The notes: generated by a model not told the origin, from the letters alone. Counted from the first letter of the stretch, positions 7,658 to 17,046 are shown. The stretch: 23,425 nt of DNA from Chlamydiota bacterium (GCA_021772165.1 JAJFMM010000220.1:1-23425), one strand, 5' to 3'. Translations and numbers: made by a program.

Positions 7658-8401
7658 ATGATATCAACAGATAGGCCAGTCGCAACACAGTTCTCTGAAG
7701 TTGCGCTCCGAACGGACCCATGGAATAAACCAGCAAACTCTCTAGGATTTTATTCGTCCCAAAGTTTGGCAGAACGTGTCGCCAACTTTGTACGCAATAT
7801 TTCCATCGGAGAGTTTAGCGCCGGAATTGATATTTCTATAAATAATAGATCAACCACAAACGAAATACACCGATCTGGTGAAAAACTTTGCTTTCAGGAC
7901 ACACCTAGTCCAGGTCAAATGGTAGCAATTCATACCATCTCAAGGACATTAGACCGAGAAGAAGTTATCCGCATCGTGGATCGCATTTCTACTTTAAAAG
8001 AGATGGAGCAACGATCCTTTAAACCAAACGATGCCCCCATTTTTTTGCAGCGAGCTGACTATTATGTTATGTACGATGATCCTACCAACACTGAAACACC
8101 TCTAGGTATGTATTCTTCTGAAATACCCTTGCGTGCTGCTATTAATTTCCTCTCTCTCTTGAATATCAATTATGGTTATGAATTGGAGCAAAGGGATGTC
8201 GTTGTGTATGAATCGGGACATAAGGCTGCGTTTATGCAAAGTGAAAATCAGAGCCGGGATGAAGAGCAAAGCTTAATGCGGGTTGCAGATAGATTCGATC
8301 TCGCTGAAGCGAAACGAATCATCCGATCTCTCGGTTATGAAGAATCTAATGGTCGTTTCCTCGATATGCCAGATCAAAAAAGAAGCCGCCCCATCCAATA
8401 A
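7658..8401 (+). CDS. Unknown protein of two repeated domains
   Basis: Family not recognised. The protein (247 aa) contains an internal duplication with a period of about 120 residues. Leu-Gly-Phe-Tyr-Ser-Ser at 29-34 matches Leu-Gly-Met-Tyr-Ser-Ser at 149-154. Each is followed by a helix with Ala/Val-x-Asn-Phe, then Asn-Ile and a strand-rich part, then a helix with Asp-x-x-Glu-x-x-Arg-Ile (97-108 and 214-222). No signal peptide, membrane segment or catalytic motif is apparent. AGGAAG sits 6 bases before the ATG, a good ribosome-binding site. It is a stand-alone gene: divergent from the AlkB gene and followed by its own terminator. A secreted or host-interaction role is possible but unsupported. 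Confidence 0.8.
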   Translation: MISTDRPVATQFSEVALRTDPWNKPANSLGFYSSQSLAERVANFVRNISIGEFSAGIDISINNRSTTNEIHRSGEKLCFQDTPSPGQMVAIHTISRTLDREEVIRIVDRISTLKEMEQRSFKPNDAPIFLQRADYYVMYDDPTNTETPLGMYSSEIPLRAAINFLSLLNINYGYELEQRDVVVYESGHKAAFMQSENQSRDEEQSLMRVADRFDLAEAKRIIRSLGYEESNGRFLDMPDQKRSRPIQ

Positions 8402-8438
8402 TACTGGAGCAACTCTTGAAACAGAGCAAAAAGACCCT

Positions 8439-8478
8439 GCAACAATCCAGATTTCTGGATTATTGCAGAGCTTTTTTT
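8439..8478 (+). terminator. Rho-independent terminator
   Basis: GCAACAATCCAGA and TCTGGATTATTGC pair over 13 positions with one mismatch (8439-8466), followed after AGAGC by seven T's. It is 38 bp past the stop of the two-domain gene and isolates it from catalase. Confidence 0.8.
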
Positions 8479-8555
8479 GTATCTGTTCATTTTCAATGGT
8501 AGACAATTTTTCAGCCGTTTAAGCATTCTCTCAAATACTACTTAAGAGTCGCGCT

Positions 8556-10007
8556 ATGACCGATGAGCCCACTTTGACAACAACTGCAGGCAATCCCCTC
8601 GCAGACAATCAGAACTCTCTGAGTGCCGGACCTCGCGGTCCTCTTTTAATGCAAGACTATCAGCTACTTGAAAAACTTGCTCATCAGAACCGAGAGAGAA
8701 TTCCTGAGCGTCCTGTTCACGCGAAGGGAACCGGTGCATTCGGGACGCTGACCATTACTCACGACATCACTCGCTACTGCAAAGCTTCGCTATTTTCTGC
8801 TGTCAACAAGAAGACTGAAGTGCTCGCCCGCTTTTCGACAGTTGCCGGTGAACTCGGCGCTGCTGACGCAGAGAGAGACGTGCGCGGATTCGCCCTCAAG
8901 TTCTACACCGAAGAGGGTAATTGGGATATGGTTGGAAATAACACCCCTGTCTTTTTTGTTCGAGACCCCTACAAATTTCCTGACTTTATCCACACTCAAA
9001 AAAGACATCCACGCACCAATATGCGCTCTCCTACGGCCATGTGGGATTTCTGGTCTCTCTCTCCGGAGTCGCTACACCAGGTAACGATTCTGATGTCTGA
9101 CCGAGGTCTTCCTATTGGAGTACGGCATATCAATGGCTATGGCAGCCACACCTATAGCTTTGTCAATGCTAAGAACGAGCGCTTTTGGGTCAAATTTCAC
9201 TTTACAACGCTTCAAGGACATAAACATTGGACCAATGCAGAAGCTCGGGAAGTAGTCGGCCGCACTAGAGAGTCCACACAAGCAGATCTGTACGATTCCA
9301 TTGAGGCGGGAGAGTATCCTCGCTGGACATTTAGTATACAGGTCATGCCGGAAGCGGATGCTGAAAAAACAGCTTTCAATCCGTTCGATCTCACCAAAGT
9401 ATGGCCTCACGGAGACTATCCTTTGATAGAAGTGGGCGTAATGGAGTTGAATCGCAATCCAGACAACTATTTTACAGAGATAGAGCAAGCCGCCTTTAGC
9501 CCCTCTAACATGGTGCAGGGCATTGAACCGTCTCCGGATAAGATGCTGCAAGCGCGCATCTTCTCTTACGCGGACGCTCACCGCCACCGTATTGGCACTC
9601 ACTACGAAGCTTTACCTGTCAATAAGCCGAAATGTCCGGTTCATCACTATCATAAAGATGGATCTATGCGATTCTTTCCAAACAATCCCAACTCGGATGC
9701 CTACTATGAACCCAACTCATTTGGCGGACCGGTACAAAACCCTGCGGTAGCAGAACCTCCGATAAAACTATCCGGGGATGGCGATCGTTACGATCATCGA
9801 ATCGGTAATGACGATTTTTCTCAGCCTCGCAACCTATTCAAACTTTTTGACGAGGGGCAGAAAAGCCGTCTATTTTCAAACATCGCAGAGGCCATGGAAG
9901 GCGTTCCGTCATTCATTGTTGAAAGGCAACTGGCACTGTTTGATCAAGTGCACCAAGATTATGGCACCGGCGTACGAACGGCCTTAAAGAAACGTGCCGC
10001 TCACTGA
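8556..10007 (+). CDS. katA: Monofunctional haem catalase
   Basis: Breaks hydrogen peroxide into water and oxygen. The 483-residue length is that of small-subunit (clade 3) catalases. Catalytic His55 lies in ERPVHAKGTGAFG and the distal Asn in VGNNTPVFF (128-129). Haem is ligated by Tyr338 in ARIFSYADAHRHR. The barrel and C-terminal helices are complete and no key residue is missing. No signal peptide, so cytoplasmic. The ribosome-binding site is poor (AAGAG about 10 bases upstream). Preceded by a terminator, so it has its own promoter. The stop overlaps by 7 bp the end of the convergent hydrolase gene. Catalase is absent from pathogenic Chlamydia but known in some environmental chlamydiae. 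Confidence 0.97.
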   Translation: MTDEPTLTTTAGNPLADNQNSLSAGPRGPLLMQDYQLLEKLAHQNRERIPERPVHAKGTGAFGTLTITHDITRYCKASLFSAVNKKTEVLARFSTVAGELGAADAERDVRGFALKFYTEEGNWDMVGNNTPVFFVRDPYKFPDFIHTQKRHPRTNMRSPTAMWDFWSLSPESLHQVTILMSDRGLPIGVRHINGYGSHTYSFVNAKNERFWVKFHFTTLQGHKHWTNAEAREVVGRTRESTQADLYDSIEAGEYPRWTFSIQVMPEADAEKTAFNPFDLTKVWPHGDYPLIEVGVMELNRNPDNYFTEIEQAAFSPSNMVQGIEPSPDKMLQARIFSYADAHRHRIGTHYEALPVNKPKCPVHHYHKDGSMRFFPNNPNSDAYYEPNSFGGPVQNPAVAEPPIKLSGDGDRYDHRIGNDDFSQPRNLFKLFDEGQKSRLFSNIAEAMEGVPSFIVERQLALFDQVHQDYGTGVRTALKKRAAH

Positions 10008-11074
10008 AGCATTGAAGATACGTCATATTTTTTCTGACGTCCCTGTATCTTCATCGCTTTGATTGCTTTTGCATTGAGGTCAAATTGATGAAGATCAATG
10101 AATTGGATGGCTTGATTCTGGTAGGAACGAAAGAAATACTTCAATGCCTTAGGACTTTTAACCGATGTCAATAAGGTATGATCATAATAGACTTTTCTCC
10201 TACCCTGTTCACGTGCAGAGCCCAACGGAATGTCAAACTGATTTAGAATATGGAAGGTCTGCTCCACAGCCTCCTCCGAATTTTTCGAAGGAATCGCCGT
10301 TGCGGAGAAAAAGACAGCCCTTACAAATCTTGAGGGAGGAGTAAAGTCTCCGGGCAAACCGATCATTCCGGTTCCTTGCCCAAAGGTACTTAACTCGAAA
10401 CCGCCTAGCAGATGCGGATCTACGTTAAACGGGCTTATATTGATATAGTTACTGAGATTGGTCAATTGCCAATCAAAAGTGGGAGAGTTTGTGATTACAC
10501 CCAACTCATTCTCATAGACTTTCAAGACTCCATCCACAGGCTCTATGACGATGCTTCTGCCCGATCGATCATAGACAATGTAATGCATCGGAGGCGGCGC
10601 TTTTCCCCAATCCTTGAAAATAGTGGGCGCTATAACCACTGATGAAAGAGCTTCTTTAACCTCATCAATCGTAGCAAATTGCGTGAGGATCCAATGCGGA
10701 AAGTCTATTGGAGAGAGAGCTTTTTTCCGATTCTGATTTGTGACCTTTGCGTAACTTGCATACCCTGAAAAATAAAAGGCCGCAGCCACAAGTCCCTTCT
10801 CATTGATCCCATCCATCAAAACGGGGTCATCGAAGCAGTAAATTCCCGCTGCAGCGTATTTGGATCTGTACTCCATCCCCTTACCTATGGGAGTTTTCGC
10901 AACGAAAGAGATATTTCTGGGAACAACGGCGAGACTCATATCAAGATTGATGCCAAATTCAACAGTTCTTCCATTCACAGCAGATCGATCTTCTGCTTGC
11001 ATAAGGATTCCCGTACAGGCAACCAACCGCATCGTGCAGATCATCGAAGAGAAGAAAAAGGCAAATATCTTCAT
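10001..11074 (-). CDS. Exported choloylglycine hydrolase-family Ntn amidase
   Basis: Members cleave amide bonds in bile salts, penicillin V or N-acyl homoserine lactones, using an N-terminal Cys freed by processing. The signal peptide (residues 1-19, FAFFFSSMICT core) leads directly to Cys20, the expected nucleophile. Arg36 and Glu39 in NGRTVEF match the conserved Arg and acidic residue after the nucleophile, and Asn91 in GINEKGL and the later ITNSPTFDWQL supply the oxyanion and active-site Asn. Cys20 also sits in a lipobox-like Leu-Val-Ala-Cys, so lipoprotein processing is conceivable but would consume the nucleophile. Substrate cannot be told from sequence. The ATG follows the phnA-like stop by 9 bp with GAGGT between, so the two form an operon. 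Confidence 0.9.
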   Translation of the reverse strand: MKIFAFFFSSMICTMRLVACTGILMQAEDRSAVNGRTVEFGINLDMSLAVVPRNISFVAKTPIGKGMEYRSKYAAAGIYCFDDPVLMDGINEKGLVAAAFYFSGYASYAKVTNQNRKKALSPIDFPHWILTQFATIDEVKEALSSVVIAPTIFKDWGKAPPPMHYIVYDRSGRSIVIEPVDGVLKVYENELGVITNSPTFDWQLTNLSNYINISPFNVDPHLLGGFELSTFGQGTGMIGLPGDFTPPSRFVRAVFFSATAIPSKNSEEAVEQTFHILNQFDIPLGSAREQGRRKVYYDHTLLTSVKSPKALKYFFRSYQNQAIQFIDLHQFDLNAKAIKAMKIQGRQKKYDVSSMLQ

Positions 11075-11083
11075 CGAACCTCG

Positions 11084-11293
11084 TTATGATTTTTTCAAAA
11101 AGCAAGTTTTCAGTACAAGTGTGGTTTTACCCTCTCGGCACTCCACTTCTTCATCGCTGTTCGTCAAATGGATATTCTTGAACTTTGTACCTCTTTTCAG
11201 AGTCGTTGAAGATCCTTTAACTTTCAAGTCCTTGATCACATGTACAGAATCTCCTTCATTCAGAAGGTTACCATTACAATCTTTTGCGCTCAT
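11084..11293 (-). CDS. PhnA/YjdM-type small protein, copy 1
   Basis: The 69 residues correspond to the C-terminal domain of the PhnA/YjdM family (SVHVIKDLKVKGSS, then LKRGTKFKNI), without the N-terminal zinc ribbon. The SH3-like domain has no proven biochemical role; the old name refers to the phosphonate region of E. coli, but PhnA is not needed for that pathway. GGAG lies 6 bases upstream of the ATG. Upstream gene of an operon with the Ntn amidase. Nearly identical protein at 17722 (63 of 69 residues). Confidence 0.9.
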   Translation of the reverse strand: MSAKDCNGNLLNEGDSVHVIKDLKVKGSSTTLKRGTKFKNIHLTNSDEEVECREGKTTLVLKTCFLKKS

Positions 11294-11578
11294 TTATCAC
11301 TCCTTTAGAAATTTCCTTCACCCTACTATTTCTAGATTTAAGATGTATTAAGAAGAGTTTTTCTAAAAATCCAGACTAGCTGCAGTTGCCTGAATGTGGT
11401 TTTTGAACTATATGTCTCTAATATTCGAGAAGAAGCCTCATTGGGCCATCAAATCCCAGCACGCATTGGAAATTGAACCCCTTGGCCTCAACAGTACGGC
11501 TATGCCGTGAAACGAAGAAAATAGAGAATAAAAAATTCTTTCTCAGGCCATTGAGGTTGTATCGGTATTTATAGGAAC
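11294..11578 (+). other. Intergenic region without an evident gene
   Basis: 285 bp between two minus-strand genes. I see no convincing reading frame. ACGGC-TAT-GCCGT (11496-11508) is a short perfect hairpin and GAGAAT...ATTCTC near 11529 is another weak inverted repeat; neither is followed by a clear T-run on the minus strand, so terminator status is uncertain. Confidence 0.5.
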
Positions 11579-13186
11579 TTACTCACCTGGTATCAGGATA
11601 AAAGTGGGTCCTTGATGACCCAAAGCAGAAGCCATTGCTTCTTTGATTTCAGCAAGAGCATTTAATTGCACAGTCTTTGCGCCAAACCCAGAGGCTATTC
11701 CCTCCAAATTTAATGCAGGGTCATCAAAATCTAAGCCAATGAAGTTGGTCTTGTCTACTTCACTATTCATCTGCATACACCAGAGATTTTTCAGAATTTT
11801 GTACTGGTTGTTGATAAAGCAGATAAAAATGACAGGGATTTTATATTTAGCTGCGCTCCATATCGAATGGATTCCAAACATGCTTCCTCCGTCCCCTACA
11901 AAGCAAATACTATGCTTTTGAGTTGCCAAAGCGATACCTGTTGAAATTGGCATAGCCCAACCTAAACCGCCTCCTCGAGGCGAGAAATAAACTTTATCAA
12001 AATTGAGTTCTAAGGTCATTTTTTGAATAAATGAGTCTTCCGATGATCCTTCCGTAACTACGGGACAAGTGCGATCGAGTGATGATAAGATTTTGTATGC
12101 CATTTTAATCGGCAGGTTCACTTTAGACTGCTCACCATATAATTCTTCTAGAGCAGCAGTTGTACTTCTCTCATATTTTGTATAGGTTTTAGCTGTCGAA
12201 TTTATCTGCTTTAAAAGGAACTTTAAAGTCTCATTCACATCGCCGACAATGGCAAGATCACAGGGATAATCAAAACACAATTGCTTTGATGCGGCACTGA
12301 TTTGAACGAGCTTAAGCTCCTTCGGAACCACTTGCATACCTGTGAAGAAAAAAGTGTCGATCTTCTCCCCTAACAAAATAATGGTTTGGTATTTTGACAA
12401 AATAGTGTGGGCATCACTGCTCATTTCCGGTAGATGTCCCTTAAAATTTTTATAACTGGGATCCACCACACGTTGAACATGAAAAGGTGCTGCATATATA
12501 TCAGCATCCAAATGCTCTGCTAATATATTTAATGTTTCTTCGCTATGCTTTGCCCCAGATTCATAATCTGCAATGAAAGCCAACTTCCCCTTATCCGTTT
12601 GGCTAATAATCTCCACCAAAGGCTGTAGATTACTCACACAAGTATCCTGCAGAATTTTCGTGTCTTTAAAGTAATTCTCTTTACTTTGTTCTTTTAAAAT
12701 ATCCAACGGAATGGATAGAAATGTGGGTCCCAGGGGAGATAGCGTCGCCTGACAATAGCAACGTTGAAGAGCAACGCTTAGATCATCAGCTCTTGTAACT
12801 TCATATTGGTACTTAGTCGCTGTTTCTGCCAGAGTAGTCAGCCTACCTGATAAAACAGGATTATGGATCAAATGTCTTTGGTCCTGTTGACCCGCAATCA
12901 CCAACAATGGAATCCCAGACATATAAGCGTTGTACATATTACAAATAGAATTGGCCAATCCTGGATAAGTGTGAATATTCACAATTGATGGCTTTTCTTT
13001 TACCATCGCATATCCTGCTGCAATGCCAACTGCACTAGATTCTTGTAAGGCAAGGATATACTTAGTCTTTGTGCAGTGAGAGATAGCTTCTAAAAAGGTT
13101 GTTTCCGTCGTACCAGGATTGCCAAATACATACTCTATTTTGTAGTGATCAAAAAATTCCTTTATAATCTCTCCACCCGTCGACAT
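11579..13186 (-). CDS. Thiamine-diphosphate enzyme, benzoylformate decarboxylase-like
   Basis: Three-domain ThDP enzyme of 535 residues. The ThDP-activating Glu49 lies in ALQESSAVGIAAGYAM. His72 in NIHTYPG matches the active-site His of benzoylformate decarboxylase, and IAGQQDQRHLIHNP resembles that branch. The cofactor motif begins Gly431-Asp432-Gly433 and ends with Asn459-Asn460. The position of the second catalytic His of true benzoylformate decarboxylase (near FKGHLP) appears to hold Tyr, and the active-site Ser near residue 26 is Thr. The substrate is therefore unclear; acetolactate synthase is less likely. AGGAGG lies 4 bases before the ATG. Base composition looks more AT-rich than in ileS or the ATPase, hinting at separate origin. 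Confidence 0.85.
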   Translation of the reverse strand: MSTGGEIIKEFFDHYKIEYVFGNPGTTETTFLEAISHCTKTKYILALQESSAVGIAAGYAMVKEKPSIVNIHTYPGLANSICNMYNAYMSGIPLLVIAGQQDQRHLIHNPVLSGRLTTLAETATKYQYEVTRADDLSVALQRCYCQATLSPLGPTFLSIPLDILKEQSKENYFKDTKILQDTCVSNLQPLVEIISQTDKGKLAFIADYESGAKHSEETLNILAEHLDADIYAAPFHVQRVVDPSYKNFKGHLPEMSSDAHTILSKYQTIILLGEKIDTFFFTGMQVVPKELKLVQISAASKQLCFDYPCDLAIVGDVNETLKFLLKQINSTAKTYTKYERSTTAALEELYGEQSKVNLPIKMAYKILSSLDRTCPVVTEGSSEDSFIQKMTLELNFDKVYFSPRGGGLGWAMPISTGIALATQKHSICFVGDGGSMFGIHSIWSAAKYKIPVIFICFINNQYKILKNLWCMQMNSEVDKTNFIGLDFDDPALNLEGIASGFGAKTVQLNALAEIKEAMASALGHQGPTFILIPGE

Positions 13187-13298
13187 CTAACCTCCTCAAA
13201 ACCATAAGAATTTTTAAAGTAATAGATTAAATGAAAAAACACAACAAGTCAGCTAAAACCCCTAATCAAAATTGCGCAAATAGAGATGCCGACAACTC

Positions 13299-15839
13299 TC
13301 AAGTTTTAGGTGGATTGATGGGTGCCTTAGTATCGGCAACAAAAGGATGCTTATCCTCTGATTCTAGTCTCAACATGGCATAGATCAGAACTTTTGTAAG
13401 CATACAGATAAAGAACCAGACGGCGATGTAGATCCATGAGTAGCCCACATACTTCCAGCCAATGCCGACAAAATCCTTTGTCCCCAGTCCATAGACAGCA
13501 ATAAGAGTCCCTGCTACTTGAGAGCAGAGCGTCGCCACGAAAAATTTCCACTCAGGCAGGGGCCTGCTAAGAAAGTAGCGGCGATTGCGCGTAAGGTAAA
13601 TGGTGAGGTTCCCCCCGCACAAAATGGCCATGAAAGAGAGTGTACTGCATTGAGCGTAGTCTAAATGCCAAACGCGGTCTCCTATCCAAAAGAGACCAAA
13701 GGTCGAAATGACGCCCACGACGGCAAGACCGACCGCAACGGAGTAGACTTCGAGCATATTCCATTTAACCGGTTTTTTCTGAATCTCCATGTTATCGTAA
13801 GCAATCATCATGATCGGGAGATCATTGAGAAGAGCAATCATGATGATCATAATTGCAGTCAATGGATGCTCTTTGAAAAACAGCATGGCGAGCAGAAGAA
13901 ACAAGAGAAGCCGTACCGTTTCACTGATTCGGTACATCGCATAGCTATTGAGTCTGCCAAAGATTTTCCTCGACTCTTCCATAGCCTTGGTGATGACAGC
14001 AATACCCTCTGCTGTCAAAACGATCGAGGCGGCCGCACGTGCAGCATCTGTTGCACCACTGACAGCAATCCCAATATCGGCCTGTTTAAGAGCGGGTGCA
14101 TCATTGACCCCATCTCCGGTCATGCCAACAATATGATTTTTTGCTTGAAGCCGCTTCACGATATTGTATTTATGCTCAGGGAATACTTGCGCAAAGCCAT
14201 CTGCCTGTTCAAACAGCTCACTTTGCTGCTCTTCTGAAATGCCTTTCGCAAACACTTCATCTACAGGCAAAATATTGGTCCCCAGCCCAAGAGTGGATGC
14301 AATCTCTTTGGCGATCGCGACGTGGTCGCCTGTCACCATCTTAATTTGCACATCCAGCGACTTTGTTTCATCGATCATCTCTTTCGTATCATCGCGAGGA
14401 GGATCGAAGAGAGGCACGAGTCCCAAAAAGGTCCAGTTTCCCGCATCGTCGCCTTTGGCAACGCCTAAAGTCCGAAAGCCTTTCGCTGCCAATTCCAAAA
14501 CAGCTTGATTCGCTTCTGCCTTCGCTTTTTCATCCAGCTTAGCCAGATCAAAGATCACCTGAGGGGCTCCTTTACTGGTGTGGAATTTCTCTCCGCCTTT
14601 AGAAACAATCGCCTCAGCTCGTTTAACCACAGGATCAAACGGAATGAATTTTTCTACCTGGTAGGATTTCAATTCATCATTATTAGCAAATTTCTCAGTG
14701 ATCGCCTTATCAATGGAATCTTCCGTATCTAACTTACACGCCAAAGCACAGATAAAGAGGACATCTTCACCTTTTGCGTCTCCGAAAGGTCTTACATCAC
14801 CCACCGTGAGTTGATTCTTCGTCAAGGTTCCCGTTTTATCGGAACAAAGAACATCCATACCGGCGAGCTCTTCAATGGAGATCAGCTTGGATACAATGGT
14901 TTTCATCTTCGCCATTTGCGCCGCTCCCACGGCCATCGTGACTGCCATCACCGACGGCAACGCAACAGGAATACCCGCGACGACCAGAACAAGTAAGAAG
15001 ATCGCAATTTGTCCTAAATCCTTATGATCAAACGACTGCAAACGGAAAAGATCGACAACCAAAATAACCGCTGCTATACAAAGTGTGATCAGGATCAAAA
15101 ATCTTCCAATATTGATCACAGCTTGCTGGAAATGAGAGACAGTCTTCGCTTCTTGCACTAACTTGGCGGTTTTGCCGAAGAACGTATTCATGGCAGTGGC
15201 GGTCACCACACCGGTCATCTCACCTTGCTTGACGATCGTTCCTGAAAAAGCCCCCTCACCAGACTTCTTATTGACCGGGAGTGACTCACCTGTCAGAGCT
15301 GACTGATCGACGGTTAGATACTCCCCTTCTAGAAGCTGAATATCGGCCGGGACAATGTTTCCAAGCTGTACGGAAAGAATGTCTCCGGGCACAAGATTTT
15401 TAGCATCAACAGTATCCCACTTACCATCTCTTAAGACTTTTGCTTTCAGTGCCAACTGATTCTTGAGTGCATCGATCGCATTGCCTGCCTTGAACTCGTG
15501 GAAAAAACCTAAAGAGGCATTGATGAATAGAAGTGCGAGAATCACGATCAAGTCGGGCCAGCGCTCTAGGGCACCGGACAGAATGGCGGCAACTTCAATC
15601 ATCCAGGGGATTGGCCCCCAGAAGTAAGAAAAAAGGACGAGCCACATGCTCTTCTTCTTCTCATCGAGAGCATTAGCGCCGAATTTTTTGAGACGCTCCT
15701 CTACTTCTTGTTGAGAAAGTCCTTTGTCCTGCTGTACATTCTGCTCTTTGAGGAGATCTTCGTTCGATTTCCTGTCTTCTTTAGGCTGAGCATTTTGAGA
15801 CGGCGGAGCGTCTTTGCGAGGGGGGGTATTATCATCCAT
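13299..15839 (-). CDS. P3A-type plasma-membrane proton ATPase
   Basis: Pumps protons out across the inner membrane at the cost of ATP, through a phospho-aspartate intermediate. In the 846-residue form: acidic, Pro/Gln-rich N-terminus (1-60), membrane pairs near 66-112, actuator motif Thr-Gly-Glu-Ser 183-186, M3-M4 region 245-310 with PVALPSVMAVTMAVG, phosphorylation site Asp334 in DKTGTLT, hinge Thr-Gly-Asp576-Gly-Val-Asn-Asp, then about six C-terminal helices with ALLNDLPIMMIAYDN in M6. These match plant and fungal H+-ATPases more than Ca or heavy-metal pumps. I chose the ATG at 15839 because GAGGGG directly precedes it; an in-frame ATG 31 codons upstream (15932) lacks support. 112 bp upstream of the ThDP gene on the same strand. 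Confidence 0.92.
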   Translation of the reverse strand: MDDNTPPRKDAPPSQNAQPKEDRKSNEDLLKEQNVQQDKGLSQQEVEERLKKFGANALDEKKKSMWLVLFSYFWGPIPWMIEVAAILSGALERWPDLIVILALLFINASLGFFHEFKAGNAIDALKNQLALKAKVLRDGKWDTVDAKNLVPGDILSVQLGNIVPADIQLLEGEYLTVDQSALTGESLPVNKKSGEGAFSGTIVKQGEMTGVVTATAMNTFFGKTAKLVQEAKTVSHFQQAVINIGRFLILITLCIAAVILVVDLFRLQSFDHKDLGQIAIFLLVLVVAGIPVALPSVMAVTMAVGAAQMAKMKTIVSKLISIEELAGMDVLCSDKTGTLTKNQLTVGDVRPFGDAKGEDVLFICALACKLDTEDSIDKAITEKFANNDELKSYQVEKFIPFDPVVKRAEAIVSKGGEKFHTSKGAPQVIFDLAKLDEKAKAEANQAVLELAAKGFRTLGVAKGDDAGNWTFLGLVPLFDPPRDDTKEMIDETKSLDVQIKMVTGDHVAIAKEIASTLGLGTNILPVDEVFAKGISEEQQSELFEQADGFAQVFPEHKYNIVKRLQAKNHIVGMTGDGVNDAPALKQADIGIAVSGATDAARAAASIVLTAEGIAVITKAMEESRKIFGRLNSYAMYRISETVRLLLFLLLAMLFFKEHPLTAIMIIMIALLNDLPIMMIAYDNMEIQKKPVKWNMLEVYSVAVGLAVVGVISTFGLFWIGDRVWHLDYAQCSTLSFMAILCGGNLTIYLTRNRRYFLSRPLPEWKFFVATLCSQVAGTLIAVYGLGTKDFVGIGWKYVGYSWIYIAVWFFICMLTKVLIYAMLRLESEDKHPFVADTKAPINPPKT

Positions 15840-15937
15840 AACCCCCTCGATACAATAAATAAATCCTCCTGTCAATCCTCCTCTACCCGATGTGGTAAGG
15901 AATGCTTGGCAAGCTATTTGAACGGGATCCACTTAAG

Positions 15938-16984
15938 TTATTTTCTTTCTAACTCCAGCTCAATTTCTTCGATACTCGGCAGAGATCCCTTCAAATCTTC
16001 TGGCAAGGATTCAATGATCTTGGCTTCGTATTGTGAGATGCCAATTGGTTTGTTGATATCTCGAAGAGCATATTCAGCTACAACCTTGTTTTTTCCCTTA
16101 CAGAGCAGTAAACCAATGGTAGGTTTGTCATCTGGGTGTTTCATCTTGCCATCTACTGCTGATAGATAAAAATTCATCTTCCCCACAAATTCAGGCTTAA
16201 AATCTGTAGCTTTGAGTTCTACTACAACGAAACACCTGAGTTTGTAATGGTAAAAGAGCAGATCGAGATAGAAATCTTGACCACCCACCTCTAGGTGCAC
16301 CTGACGTCCAACGAAAGAAAAACCCGCTCCCAACTCAAGTAAAAACTTTTGGATATGGTCTAAAAGACCCGATTCAAGTTCATGCTCATCATGTTTATCT
16401 CGTAAGATCAAAAAATCAAAACAGTAAGGATCTTTCAACACCTGATGCGCCAAATCAGATTGAGGCGAAGGAAGTGTAGTCTGAAAATTGGAAATTGCAT
16501 TGCCTTCTCTTCTATGGAGATGGCTCTCTAGCCAGTGAAGCAAAACAGATCGACTCCACCCCTTTTCAATAGTTTGATTGGCATACCAAAGCCTCTCTTT
16601 CAAAGATGTAAGCTTCTGAAGAAGAAGGACGTTATGTCCCCACGGAATTTGGCCAACAACCTGTTGGCTAATTGCAAAATCAGGATATTCTTTTGCAAAC
16701 TGAACCATGTATTTAAGGTTGGTTAAGGAAAAACCTTTCATATCCGGGAAAGAAGATCTGAGATCTTTTGCCAGATTTTCAATGGTTTTTGCTCCCCATC
16801 CCTCGCTCGTTTGTTTTAAGAAAATCTTCGATCCTATCTCCCAATATAGAGTGATCAGCTCTCGATTAACAGCAAACGCTGCCTTCACCTGAGAAGATAA
16901 GATTTTTCCCTTAATTTCCTTAAGAAACGCTTTGTACCCATTCGCAAGAAGAGCTTTGGATTGTTCAATCGAAGATTGGCTCAT
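15938..16984 (-). CDS. DUF1016/YhcG-type PD-(D/E)XK nuclease
   Basis: Two parts are visible: an N-terminal helical region with the segment from Tyr-Trp-Glu-Ile-Gly that marks DUF1016, and a C-terminal restriction-endonuclease-like core. The putative catalytic residues are Asp241 (FYLDLLFYH), then Glu256 and Lys258 (VELKATDF). YhcG-family proteins are predicted DNA nucleases, often next to restriction or mobile loci; no methylase or other restriction gene is visible here. The ATG at 16984 follows GCAGG by 4 bases; a GTG four codons upstream (16996) is the alternative. Lies 98 bp upstream of the proton pump on the same strand, with two AGGAGGATT copies in the gap. Confidence 0.9.
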   Translation of the reverse strand: MSQSSIEQSKALLANGYKAFLKEIKGKILSSQVKAAFAVNRELITLYWEIGSKIFLKQTSEGWGAKTIENLAKDLRSSFPDMKGFSLTNLKYMVQFAKEYPDFAISQQVVGQIPWGHNVLLLQKLTSLKERLWYANQTIEKGWSRSVLLHWLESHLHRREGNAISNFQTTLPSPQSDLAHQVLKDPYCFDFLILRDKHDEHELESGLLDHIQKFLLELGAGFSFVGRQVHLEVGGQDFYLDLLFYHYKLRCFVVVELKATDFKPEFVGKMNFYLSAVDGKMKHPDDKPTIGLLLCKGKNKVVAEYALRDINKPIGISQYEAKIIESLPEDLKGSLPSIEEIELELERK

Positions 16985-17046
16985 AGAACCTGCCACTGTA
17001 AAGATCGCAAGATGCTATCACACAGCTCTCGTTAAAAAAAATAGTT

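Noticed and set aside
15840..15932. 31-residue N-terminal extension of the proton ATPase
   Set aside because: The sequence is not family-like and the ATG at 15839 has a closer ribosome-binding site.
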